A stretch of 64,000 nucleotides of DNA from Pseudomonadota bacterium (lineage in GTDB: Bacteria; Pseudomonadota; Gammaproteobacteria; Burkholderiales; Burkholderiaceae_F): contig JAKCCX010000004.1 in NCBI GenBank assembly GCA_021838715.1, positions 16,396 through 80,395 on the forward strand, read 5' to 3'. Of this stretch, positions 1 to 10,200 are shown piece by piece. How positions within the stretch are numbered: the stretch's first letter is position 1; every line of letters begins with the position of its first letter. Below the pieces are notes generated by a model. It was not told the DNA's origin, did no database searches, and saw only the letters and a list, made by a program, of their open reading frames with translations. A program made the translations under genes and the position numbers.

Positions 1-1962
1 AGGTAGGCGAGCGACGAGAAACCGGTTCCGAAATCGTCGAGCGCCACCTCGATGCCGTTCTGGCGGCACGCCAGCAACTGTTCGCGGACGTGCTCCGAAT
101 CCGCCAGCAGCAGGCCCTCGGTGATCTCCATCACCAGCGATTTTCCGGACAGGCCGATACTCGCCAGCACGTCCACCCAGCGGAACTCCTTCCGATCGAA
201 CTCCACCGGCGAGCGGTTGACGCTCACCTGCACGTCCCGCCCGCAGCGCGCGCGCCACACGACGACGGACGAAACCGCCTGCAGGCAGACCCAGTTGCCC
301 AGATCGTGGATGATTCCCGACTCCTCGGCCAGGGGAATGAAGATCGCCGGACTCAACGGTCCGCGCTTGGGATGGTCCCAGCGCAGCAGCGCCTCGGCCT
401 TGGCGATCCCGCCCGTCGCCAGGTCGACGATCGGCTGGTAGTGCAGCTTCATCTGGCCGACGCTCAGCGCGTGGCGCAGATCGTTGGTGAGATCGCGCCG
501 CTCGCGGGCCTCCTGGTCCATCAGCGCGGTGAAGTAGCTGAACTGGCTGCGACCGCGCTTTTTCGCCGCGTACATCGCCTGGTCGGCATGCTTGAAAAGC
601 TCTTCGATGCTTCCGGCGTCCTGCGGATACAGCGCGATTCCGGCACTGCACGAGACGTGGCCGAATTCCGAGTCCCCCAGCGCGAACGGCACCTGCATGT
701 CGCGCAGGACCTCGCGCACGATCTCGTCGATCTCGGCGGTGTCGGCGAAGTCGAGCACGATGATCGCGAACTCGTCGCCGCCGACCCGCGCCACCGTATC
801 CGCGCTGCGCACGCGCCGCCGGATGCGCTGCGCCGCATCGACCAGCAGGATGTCGCCCTTGTTGTGTCCGAGCGTGTCGTTGACCTCCTTGAAGCGGTCG
901 AGGTCGATGTACACCAGGGCGAGCGAGGATCCGTTGCGCGCAACCCGACCGATGTCCTGCTCCAGGCGGTCGAGGAAGAGCCGGCGGTTGGGAAGCCCGG
1001 TGACCTGATCGAAATAGGCCATCTCGTGGACCTTCTCCTCGAACCGCTTGCGCTCCGTGATGTCCAGCATCGAGCCGACGTAATTCGTGATGTTGCCGTT
1101 GCCGTCGCGGACCGCGGTGATCGTCAGATGCTCGGGGTAGATTTCGCCGTTCTTGCGACGGTTCCAGACCTCCCCCGACCAGTGCCCCGTCTCGAGGATG
1201 GTGTCCCACATCGCGGAATAAAACGCCGCGTCCTGCCGCCCGGAGTGCAGCAGATCGGGCTGCTTGCCGACGACATCCTCGGCCGAATACCCCGTGATCT
1301 CGGTGAACGCGCGATTCACGCGCAGGATCCGCGCCTGCGCATCCGTGACGATCACCCCGTCCTGCGATTCGAATGCGATCGCCGCGATCCGCAGCGCCGT
1401 TTCGTGATCTTTGCGCTGCAGAACGATCCCGGTGATCGACGACGCGATGCTGAGCAGGATGCGATGAAACGACGTCGGCGACCGATGCTCGAAACTCGAC
1501 AGGGCAAACGTCCCGATCACCTTGTCCTTGCCGGACAGGATCGGCGTCGACCAGCACGCCCGCACATCGAAGTCGTATGCCACCTGGCGCAGATCGCACC
1601 AGCGGCCGTCGGTCAGGGTGTCGCGGACAAACTGCGCTTCGCGCCGGTAGACGGCATTGCCGCAGGATCCGGCGCCCGGTCCGGGCTTCAACCGGCTGAG
1701 GCGCTGCACCGCATCCGGAGGCAGCCTGGGGGCCGCATACACATTCAGGAACTCCCGGTCGTCGTCCAGAATCATCACGGACGCCACGGAATTCGGCAGC
1801 AGACCCTCGGCAAGCCGACAGATCTGGTTGGTGATGTCGAGGTCGTCGGCCCCCCTGCGCAACCAGGACCAGGATCTCCTGCAGAAGGTTCAGCAGCTGG
1901 CTCTGCTCGACGTTCGACAGGTCTGCGTAGTCGACGTGAGACGTCAGGAAATTTCCGTTCAT
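1..1962 (-). CDS. GAF-PAS-GGDEF-EAL signalling protein (diguanylate cyclase/phosphodiesterase), 3' end beyond window start; frameshift near the N-terminus at 1850-1855
   Basis: Reverse-strand reading gives ...VGGDEFAIIV..., ...KLHYQPIVDLATGGIAKAEALLRWDHPK..., ...ALDDFGTGFSSLAYL at the window edge; PAS-type ITGYSAEDVVGK and GAF-like N-terminus. N-terminal MNGNFLTSHVDYADLSNVEQSQLLNLLQEILVLVAQG lies in a different frame from the rest. Confidence 0.85.
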   Translation of the reverse strand, partial: MNGNFLTSHVDYADLSNVEQSQLLNLLQEILVLVAQGGRRPRHHQPDLSACRGSAAEFRGVRDDSGRRPGVPECVCGPQAASGCGAAPQPVEARTGRRILRQCRLPARSAVCPRHPDRRPLVRSAPGGIRLRCAGVLVDADPVRQGQGDRDVCPVEFRASVADVVSSHPAQHRVVDHRDRSAAQRSRNGAADRGDRIRIAGRGDRHGCAGADPARESRVHRDHGVFGRGCRRQAARSAALRAAGRGVLFRDVGHHPRDGALVGGGLEPSQERRNLPRASDDHRGPRRQRQHHELRRLDAGHHGAQAVRGEGPRDGLFRSGHRASQPPALPRPPGAGHRSGCAQRILARPGVHRPRPLQGGQRHARTQQGRHPAGRCGAAHPAARAQRGYGGAGRRRRVRDHRARLRRHRRDRRDRARGPARHAGAVRAGGLGIRPRLVQCRNRAVSAGRRKHRRAFQACRPGDVRGEKARSQPVQLLHRADGPGGPRAARSHQRSAPRAERRPDEAALPADRRPGDGRDRQGRGAAALGPSQARTVESGDLHSPGRGVGNHPRSGQLGLPAGGFVRRRVARALRAGRAGERQPLAGGVRSEGVPLGGRAGEYRPVRKIAGDGDHRGPAAGGFGARPRTVAGVPPERHRGGARRFRNRFLVARLP

Positions 1963-2227
1963 CGCACCCAGCCGGGGCTCCATTCGGGATTAGCCGGAAG
2001 TATAAGTCCGCCGACCGGCCCGACGAATCGCGAAAAAGGAGCACCCGGAGGCAGGGTTTTCCGCCCTACCCGCCCATCCTTATGGAGCCGAAATTTTTTG
2101 TATCGACCCGGTTGATGGGGCGCAACCGCAAAGGCTGCCAAACCGCCCACCTTCCAACAAACTGGAGTCGTTTCGGCACCGATGCAATCGATACGGAACA
2201 TTTCATCCAGACTCGAGGAGGTGTGCG

Positions 2228-3505
2228 ATGAGCGCTCCCCGCACCGCCACGCAACGCGGCATTCGATGGACATTCCTGGCCGGCATCCTCGTCACGACCT
2301 TCTTCTCCTGGATCGTCTCGGGTTGCGGCGGCGGCGGAGACACCACCCTGTTCTCCTCGCTCGACCTGCCCGGCATACCGACCGCCTTCACCGTCGTCCG
2401 GACCCAGGGTGAGACCTTGTCCGCGACCCTCAGCTGGTCCCCGCCGGCCAACGGCGCCGCGCCCACCAGCTACGTAATCTACCGCAGCACCACGGCCGGG
2501 ACGGCCTTTTCCCCCACCAATCAGGTGACCTCGATTCCGGCGGTGACCGGCCAGAACTCCTACACCTTCATCGACAATGCCGAGTTGACCTCGGTCCCGA
2601 CCTACTGGGTGGTCAGCGCGAAGAATGCAACCGGCGAGACGCCGACGGCCGAGGTGAGCACCACCCCGATCGGTCCGTCGAACACGACCGGCGACACCGG
2701 CTTCGGCAACAACCTGTCGTCGCCGCTCATCTTCGCCGACGGCTACGGCACCACCGAACTGCCCATCACGGGGACCTGGACCGCGGACGTCGCCACCGTC
2801 GACTACAACACCGGCCTGCGCCCGCTCACCGGGATCCTGCCGACCACGGTGACGACCCTGCCCTACCTCGACAGCGCCGACATCTACAGCCTCAACGGGG
2901 TGTCGTACTACGAGCAGGGCACGGCGAGCACCTGGCAGGCGCAATGGGAGAACGGCGCCGCCGCGCAACAGGACGTCGTCGCGACCTGGGGCGACAACCT
3001 CAGCAGTCAGAACCTCACCTCGACCTCGGTCATCCGCGTGGAGATCGCACTGTCCAAGACCCTGACGACGCCGATGAAAGCCTATACGATGCAGTCGCTC
3101 TACGGTACCCAACTCAACGAAGTGCAGGGGACCGATGGTACGACCTACGACAGCACGACCGCGTACGTGTTCGCGACCAACGCGCACCTGAAGATCGAAA
3201 AACTGGATTCGAGCGGCAACTCGGTGTATGTCCTCTACGACCAGACGCTGTGGCAGGGCGACGGGCCCGGCTTTCTCGCCGGCGAGGTGACCGTATCCGG
3301 CGCCTTCACCTACGGCTTCGTCTGGAACATGAAGAACGTCACGCTTCCCTCGACCGTGACCAAGAGTGGAACCTGGCGCATCACCTTCTCGCTGGACCCC
3401 AGGTCGCCGGTCGGAACAAGGAACAACACCTCGATCACCAGCGCGACCAACGGCGTTCTCGACTCCTCGACCCAGGCGCACATCGACATCAACGTCGCGA
3501 GCTGA
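2228..3505 (+). CDS. Lipoprotein with fibronectin type III-like domain
   Basis: Signal peptide with lipobox-like IVSGC; Fn3-like LPGIPTAFTVVRTQGETLSATLSWSPPANGAAPTSYVIYRST; AGGAGG RBS upstream. Confidence 0.75.
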   Translation: MSAPRTATQRGIRWTFLAGILVTTFFSWIVSGCGGGGDTTLFSSLDLPGIPTAFTVVRTQGETLSATLSWSPPANGAAPTSYVIYRSTTAGTAFSPTNQVTSIPAVTGQNSYTFIDNAELTSVPTYWVVSAKNATGETPTAEVSTTPIGPSNTTGDTGFGNNLSSPLIFADGYGTTELPITGTWTADVATVDYNTGLRPLTGILPTTVTTLPYLDSADIYSLNGVSYYEQGTASTWQAQWENGAAAQQDVVATWGDNLSSQNLTSTSVIRVEIALSKTLTTPMKAYTMQSLYGTQLNEVQGTDGTTYDSTTAYVFATNAHLKIEKLDSSGNSVYVLYDQTLWQGDGPGFLAGEVTVSGAFTYGFVWNMKNVTLPSTVTKSGTWRITFSLDPRSPVGTRNNTSITSATNGVLDSSTQAHIDINVAS

Positions 3506-3512
3506 GTCTGCC

Positions 3513-3544
3513 GCGGGCGGTCTGCAGGATTGCAGACCGCCCGC
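3513..3544. terminator. Perfect 14-bp stem / 4-nt loop hairpin between convergent genes (putative bidirectional terminator)
   Basis: GCGGGCGGTCTGCA-GGAT-TGCAGACCGCCCGC, located between convergent stops at 3505 and 3562; no strong T-tract. Confidence 0.65.
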
Positions 3545-3561
3545 CCGTGACCGGGCCCCGC

Positions 3562-3969
3562 TCAATACCCCACGCGCTTGTAGCGGCTCGAGCCGACGAT
3601 CAACTCCGCACCGGACGGATCGAGCACGACGGTCGAGATTCCCAAGCCGAGCGGCAGGGGTTCCACGTTCTTCAAGGTATCGCCATCGGCCTTCAGGACG
3701 ACCGTCGACACGCGATGATCCGGGCACTGCTGGATATGGCCGGAAAACAGATTCCGTCCGAGATCCTTGCAGGCAAAGGCCGACGGCGTGTCGTCGATGT
3801 CCTTCGCGAGGAATTCCTGGCCGTTTTCCTGAATCACCAGCGTGCGGGCCGGATTCCGGACATCCTGCCAGGTGCCGAGATACCGATCGGTGGGCTTTCC
3901 GCATGCGGAAACCAGGACTGCCGAGACCGCCACCGCCATCGTGGCCCATACGGATCGCCGAATCATCAT
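3562..3969 (-). CDS. Small putative lipoprotein
   Basis: MMIRRSVWATMAVAVSAVLVSACGKPTDRYLGTWQD...; lipobox VSAC; ATGA overlap with the upstream ATPase stop. Confidence 0.7.
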   Translation of the reverse strand: MMIRRSVWATMAVAVSAVLVSACGKPTDRYLGTWQDVRNPARTLVIQENGQEFLAKDIDDTPSAFACKDLGRNLFSGHIQQCPDHRVSTVVLKADGDTLKNVEPLPLGLGISTVVLDPSGAELIVGSSRYKRVGY

Positions 3970-6900
3970 TCCCTTCCCGTAGCAACGCCGGCGCCGCCGC
4001 CGGATCCGTGGTTTATCGAACTGCCGGGCGCGGAGAATACCGTATCGAACGAATGGCTCGTCATGATATGCAGCGCCGCGGCGACCACGAAGGTCGCAAG
4101 CAGCACCGACGCCAGCCCGGCGTACGAAAACCGCTCCCGGCACTGGTATTCGTACGCCACCGCCAACGCGGCCAGCCACGCGACACTGAAACCCACGCCC
4201 CCCAGCACGTCCGACAGCCAATGGGCGCCGAGATACAGCCGCGACGAGGCGATGGCGCCGATCAGGATCGCGGCGAGGACCACCGTGGTGCGGCGAAACG
4301 CGGGCGGTTCCGCGCGCCACAACAGGAATGCCAGAAAGCCGTAGACCACCGTGCTCATGGTGGTGTGGCCGCTCGGAAACGAAAACGGCTCGAGGCCCGG
4401 CGGAAAGAGGCCCGGGCGTCGCCGTTGCAGCGCAAGCTTGAGCATCTCGCTGAGCAGCTCCGCAACGCCCACCGCCACCAGCCAGTAGCCCGCCGTCAGC
4501 CAGAGGCGGTGCACGAGGAACCATGCCAACGCCGCGAGCATCACCGGCAGCAGCACCTGGGCATCGCCAAGCTCGGTTACCGCGATCATCAGGTGGTCCT
4601 CGGCGGGCGTGCGCAGCGACTGCAGCAGACGATGGACGTGGGCATCGACGGCAAGCAGCGGATCCTGGTGAAGGATGTTCTCCAGCACGCCGAAAAACAG
4701 CCAGGCGCCGCCGACCACCAGAACCGCCGCGGTCAGGAGAAACCACTTCGGACTCTCCGACCCGAGCAGCCAGTTCAGAATGTCCTTGCGCGACACCGGC
4801 CGGTTCGTCACCGGTGCCGCGCGCACCGTGGCGGCAACCGCCGCACTCCAGCGCAGTGCGCCCGCGGCTGCGGCGGCGATGCCCGCCGCGGCGAGCCAGG
4901 TGGCGGCAGGCAGCGGTTGCAGGGCGAAGAATGCGCGCAGCGGCGGCACGCCCGCCACGACGAGGAACGCGCCGATCGTCGCACCGAACAAGACCCGCCG
5001 GCCCAGGCTGACCGGGCGCGCCACCTGCAAGAGGACCGCGGTCGCCACCGCAAAGAGCGTCACGGTCGCTGCCGTGCGGGCGTCGGCGAGGCCGCCGCGC
5101 GCCCCGCTGGGAATGAGTGCGTAGGCCGCGAAGGTCGCTCCCGCGACGATGACCCCCGCCGGCAGCGTGAAGCGCAGCACCCGCCCGACGAAGCCGGCGC
5201 GGGCGCGCTCGGCGCGATGCTCGAGCGACAGAAAGAAGGCGGGGATCCCGATGGTCAGCGAGCCGACCAGCGTCAGATGGCGCGGCAGGAATGGAAACGT
5301 GACGTCGGCCACGCCGACGGCGAGCGCGAGCAGCATGGCGTAGACCGTCTTGGTGAGAAACAGGGCCGCGAGGCGCTCGACGTTGCCGATCACCCGCCGC
5401 CCTTCGGCGATCACCGAGGGCAGCCGCGCGAACTGATTGTCGAGGAGCACCAGATGGGCGATCGCACGGCTCGCGCCGGCCCCCGCGCCCATCGCGATGC
5501 CGATGTCGGCGCCCCGGAGCGCGAGCACGTCGTTCACGCCGTCCCCGACCATCGCCACCACATGCCCGCGAGCCTGCAATGCCGCGATCAGCGCCTGCTT
5601 GTGCCGAGGCGAAAGCCGACCGAAGACCGCATGGGTTTCCGCCAGGGCCGCAAGCCCGTCCGCATCCTGCGGCAGATCCTTCGCGTCGACGGCGTCCCCG
5701 TCGATCGCGAGCTGCGATGCGATCCGGCCGACGGTCGCGGGATGGTCGCCCGACAGCAGCTTGATCGCGACCCCTTGGGAATGGAAGAACCGCAAGGTCT
5801 CCGCGGCATCCCCGCGCACCTGCTCGGTGAGCAACACGAGAGCCGTGGGCACGAGCCTGGCGGGAAGACCCTCGGCCGCAAGCGCCTCGCTGGTCTGCGC
5901 CAGCAGCACGACGCGCCGTCCGCCCCGCGCCAGGTCGTCGGCGCGCTGCCGTGCCGCGTCGCCGTCCGGAATCGCGGCCAGCAGCACTTCGGGCGCGCCC
6001 AGAACCCAGGTGCCGAGCCCGTCGAACGTGGCGCCGCTCCACTTGCGCGCCGATGAAAACGGCACGACGGCGGCGGCGACGGGATGGCGTTCCGTCCGAC
6101 AAGCCGCCTCGATCGCCCGCAAGGTCGCATTGGGTTTGGGTTCTGCAGCGACGAGCCCGGCAAGGGCATGGAGCGCGTCCGGGTGCGGGCGCAACATCTC
6201 GAGCGCCTCGAATCGCGGCTCGCGTTCCGTCAGCGTGCCGGTCTTGTCGAGACAGATCACGTCGACGCGGGCCAGGGTCTCGGTCGCCGGAAGATCCTGC
6301 ACCAGCACGCGCCGACGCGCAAGGCGCAACGCCGCCAACGCCAGGGCGATGCTGGTCAGCAGGATCAGGCCCTCGGGCACCATCGCGACCACGCCGGCGG
6401 CGGAATAGAGCAAGGCATCGGCGAGCGACACCGGGATGGCCGCCTGACCGGCGAAGAGCAGCGCGGCGGTAGGCACGATCGCCCAGGTCACGTAACGCAG
6501 AATCCGGTTGATCCCCACGCGCAGCTCCGAACGCGCCACGCGGAAGCGCCGGGCATCGGCGGCAAGACGCTGCCCATATGCGGCCGCCCCGACCCGGGTG
6601 ACGCGGCAGCGCCCGGTGCCGGCGACGACGAAGCTTCCCGACCGGACTTCGTCGCCGGCCTGCTTGGGCACCGGCGCCGATTCGCCGGTGAGCATCGATT
6701 CGTCGACTTCGAGTCCGACGGCCTCGAGGATCACCCCATCGACAACCACCTGATCTCCCGAACCCAGTTCGAGGATGTCGTCGAGCACGATCCCCGCGGC
6801 GGCGATGTCGACGAGTTGATCGGCGCGCAGGACGCGGGCCTTCGGCTGGCTGACCAGCGCGAGGCGGTCCAATGCCCGTTTCGCCCGCAATTCCTGGACC

Positions 6901-7157
6901 ACGCCGATCAGCGTGTTGAGGACGAACACGCCGCCGAACAGCGCATCCTGCCAGGGCCCGGTCAGCAGGATCACGACGAACAGCGTGCCGAGGATCGCGT
7001 TGAACCGGGTCAACACGTTGGACCGTACGATTTCCCAGGCAGTGCGGCTGGTCGGCGTCGCCGTGCGGTTGACCGCGCCGCGGGCGATCCGCGCCGCGAC
7101 CTCCGCCTCGGTCAGGCCATGCAACGATGCTGCTGCTGTCGCGTTGTCCGCCGCCAT
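3966..7157 (-). CDS. P-type cation-translocating ATPase fused to a C-terminal PAP2 phosphatase domain
   Basis: ATPase motifs TGES, PEGL, DKTGTL, GDGVND; C-terminus has PAP2 motifs KLALQRRRP (KX6RP), PSGH and SRLYLGAH (SRX5H). Confidence 0.9.
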   Translation of the reverse strand: MAADNATAAASLHGLTEAEVAARIARGAVNRTATPTSRTAWEIVRSNVLTRFNAILGTLFVVILLTGPWQDALFGGVFVLNTLIGVVQELRAKRALDRLALVSQPKARVLRADQLVDIAAAGIVLDDILELGSGDQVVVDGVILEAVGLEVDESMLTGESAPVPKQAGDEVRSGSFVVAGTGRCRVTRVGAAAYGQRLAADARRFRVARSELRVGINRILRYVTWAIVPTAALLFAGQAAIPVSLADALLYSAAGVVAMVPEGLILLTSIALALAALRLARRRVLVQDLPATETLARVDVICLDKTGTLTEREPRFEALEMLRPHPDALHALAGLVAAEPKPNATLRAIEAACRTERHPVAAAVVPFSSARKWSGATFDGLGTWVLGAPEVLLAAIPDGDAARQRADDLARGGRRVVLLAQTSEALAAEGLPARLVPTALVLLTEQVRGDAAETLRFFHSQGVAIKLLSGDHPATVGRIASQLAIDGDAVDAKDLPQDADGLAALAETHAVFGRLSPRHKQALIAALQARGHVVAMVGDGVNDVLALRGADIGIAMGAGAGASRAIAHLVLLDNQFARLPSVIAEGRRVIGNVERLAALFLTKTVYAMLLALAVGVADVTFPFLPRHLTLVGSLTIGIPAFFLSLEHRAERARAGFVGRVLRFTLPAGVIVAGATFAAYALIPSGARGGLADARTAATVTLFAVATAVLLQVARPVSLGRRVLFGATIGAFLVVAGVPPLRAFFALQPLPAATWLAAAGIAAAAAGALRWSAAVAATVRAAPVTNRPVSRKDILNWLLGSESPKWFLLTAAVLVVGGAWLFFGVLENILHQDPLLAVDAHVHRLLQSLRTPAEDHLMIAVTELGDAQVLLPVMLAALAWFLVHRLWLTAGYWLVAVGVAELLSEMLKLALQRRRPGLFPPGLEPFSFPSGHTTMSTVVYGFLAFLLWRAEPPAFRRTTVVLAAILIGAIASSRLYLGAHWLSDVLGGVGFSVAWLAALAVAYEYQCRERFSYAGLASVLLATFVVAAALHIMTSHSFDTVFSAPGSSINHGSGGGAGVATGRE

Positions 7158-7247
7158 CGTGGAACCCCTTCCCGTCTCGGGTCAGCGCCCCGGCACGGTA
7201 ACACCGCCAAGGTTGACACCAAGCCGCCGAACGTACCGTGACCGGCG

Positions 7248-10200
7248 TCAGTCGCGCTCCGCCATCGGCTTGCGGCGCCAGTACAGGTAGAGCGCGGGAA
7301 TCAGGTTGGTGCTGCGCAAAGCGCTCCAGACCAGGCCACCCAGGATCACCACCGCCAGCCCCTGTTCGGGCGCGGCACCCTGGCCCAGGCCCAGCGCGGT
7401 CGGCAGCATGCCGAGCGCAGCGACCGCCGCCGTGAGGACGATCGGCCGGAAGCGCACCTCGATCGCCTCGCGCACTGCGTCCTCCACCGGCATGCCGGCG
7501 CGCTCGTTGCGACGGGCACGATCGAGCAGCACGATGCTGTGGCGCAGCCCGATACCCACGAGCGTCAAAAATCCGACCATGCCGGTGGCGTTCAGGCCGA
7601 CGCCGCTCGCCACCAGGGCCAGCGTGCCTCCGGTCAGCGCCAGCGGAATCTCGAGCAGCAGGATTCCCGGAACCAGCAGGCCGTCGAACTGCAACAGCAG
7701 GATGCCGACCAGGATCGCGAATGCCGCCGCGGCCGCCAGGAGCAGACCCAGCGCGGTCTGCTCGAGTTCGGCCGCCAGACCGCCGAAGGCGATGCGGTAT
7801 CCGGGCGGCAGAGGCAGATCGGCCAAGGCGCGCCGCGCCGCCGCCTCCGTGCTGCCCAACGGCCCGGTCGGCGTGGCCACGATGTCGAGGGCGCGGGCGC
7901 CGGCGATGTGCCGGATCTGATCGGGTGTTTCCGCCAGGGTCAGCCGCGCCAGTTCGCCCAAGGGCGTCCAGCCTCCTTGCGTGCGGATCGGCAGCGCCGC
8001 CAGTTCCGCAACGGTGTGTTGCGGCGCATCGGCAAGCCGCAGATAGAGATCCAGGGGCACGTTGCCCTGCGGCACGAGGCCCACCACCTGGCCGCCGATC
8101 AGCGGTCCGATCTGGGCATAGAGCGCGGCCGGGGTCAGTCCGTGGACCGTCAACGCGAGCGCCCGCGGTTCGATCTGCAACTGCGTGACCGGATAGCCGT
8201 CGTTGTCGAAAACGTCCTGCAAGACGTCGATGCGGCGCAGGCGCGCGGTGATTTCCTCGGAAAGTCGGCGCAGCTCGGGTACGGCGGCGCCGAACACATG
8301 CAGCACGAACGGTTGCGACAACCCGGAGAGGCTCTCCCCCACGCGCTCGATGGTCGGCGTATCGACCGCCCGTTGCACACCCGGGAGCTGTGATTCGCGA
8401 CCGATGCGCGCGCCGATCGCGTCCAAGGCATTGACGCCGACGCCGGCCTTCAGCGCCACCAGGATCTCGCCGGCATACGCGGGTTCGGTATAGGTCGTGG
8501 ACGATGCCGAGCCGATGCGGACATACACGTGGGCCACCGCCGGATCGCGCAGCAGCCGCCGCGTGATCGTCCGTGCCGCCGCACGCGTATCGAGCAGCGA
8601 AGCCCCCGGGGGGAGCGTGAACGCTTCCAGCAGCGCGCCTTCGTTGGGCAGCGGAAGAAAGTCGACGGGCACCAGCACCAGCGCCGCAAGGCTGATCAGC
8701 AGCACTGCGACGGTGATCGCCAGGCTGGTGCGGGGGGCCCGCGCGACCCATGCGAACAGCCGCTCGTTCGCGCGCTGCAGACCGCGCAGGAGGCGCCGCC
8801 CCGCGCTCGTGCCCGCAGACGGCCGCGCACCGAGGAAACCCAGGCCCAGCGGAATGAGGGTCAGCGACACCAGCAGCGAGGCCGACAGCGCGACGATCAT
8901 CGCCCACGCGAACGGGATGAAGAACAAGCCCGCCACACCGCCGACGAAGAGCAGCGGCACGTAGATGGCGACGTTGGTGAGCGTGCCGGTGATGTCGGGA
9001 ACCACGATGCTCCGGACGCCGGCCCGGATTCCCTGCCAATGCGCGTCGCCCGACTCCCAGCGATGGTGAATGCTCTCGAGGACGAGGATCGCGTCGTCGG
9101 CCAACAGGCCGACGGCGACCGACAACGCGCCGAAGGTCATCAGGTTCAGATCTTGTCCGAGCGCGTGCAGCGCCCCGACGGCGAGGGCCAGCGACAGCGG
9201 AATGCTGCATGCGAGGACGAAGATTCCGCGTCCCGCCCCCAGCGCCCCGACGAGGATCAGCACCGCCAGCGCCGCGCCGATCAAAAGGTTGCGGCCGAGG
9301 TCGGCGCCCACCCGCGCGACCAGACGGCCTTGGTCGTAGGTCCGCACCCAGCGAACCCCCGGGGGAAGCTGCGTGCGGGTTTCGTCCAGCACGGCCCGGA
9401 CGGCGCGCGTGACGGTGCGCGTCGACGCACCCGGCTGCTTGATCACGCTGAGCGCGACGCTGGGACGCCCGTCCAGCGACACGGCGCTGTGCGTGGGTTC
9501 CGGGGCGCGGACGACCCGCGCCAACGCCTGCAGCGGGATCGGCCCGTCCCGGCCCGCGACCGGAATCCGTTCCAGCGCCGCGATGTGGGTCGGCAGGCTG
9601 CGGGCTTCGATCAGCACGTCGTTGTGGCCGAGGGTGACGTACCCGGCGGGTTCGAGCAGGACCTGCGACCGCACGGCCTGCACGATCTGCACCACGCTCA
9701 CGCCGTAGCGGCGCATGGCATCGAGGTCGGGCTGGATCCACAGCGCCTCGTTGCCGGCGCCGAACACGTTGACGAACTGCACGCCCGGGATCGCGCGCAG
9801 CGCCGGAACGATGTCGGCCACCACCGCCCGCTGCACCCGGGCGGGCGCGATGTCCGCCGGGATCGCCGCGGTGTAGTCCGCGACCTCGTTGATCGCATTG
9901 CCCAGGATCTCCGCCACCGGACGGACCTGCCCCGGCAGATCGCCGCGGGCGCGATCGATCGCCCCGTTCACCGCCTGCAGATCGATCTGCGCGCTGCTCC
10001 CGCGGCGAAACCGCACGTCGATCTCCGCCGTGCCGTTGCCCATCACCGAGCGCACGCTGCGCAGGCCGGTCAGGGTCAGAATCCGGCTCTCCAGGGGATC
10101 GACGACGAGATGTTCCAGTTCGGTCGCACTGGTCCCCGGCAGGTGCGCGTTGACGCGGATCTGCGGGTAGTCGAACTGCGGCAGGACTTCCACGGGCGTA

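Noticed and set aside
2100-2170. Possible c-di-GMP (GEMM) riboswitch because of ACCGCAAAGGCTGCCAAACCG upstream of the Fn3 lipoprotein
   Set aside because: The pieces resemble GEMM motifs, but order and spacing do not match the consensus and no GNRA-capped P2 stem is visible; a covariance-model search (Infernal, RF01051) would be decisive.
3366-6056. Long plus-strand ORFs antisense to the ATPase and RND genes
   Set aside because: Compositionally biased Arg/Ala/Gly sequence without domains; typical of antisense frames in high-GC genes.
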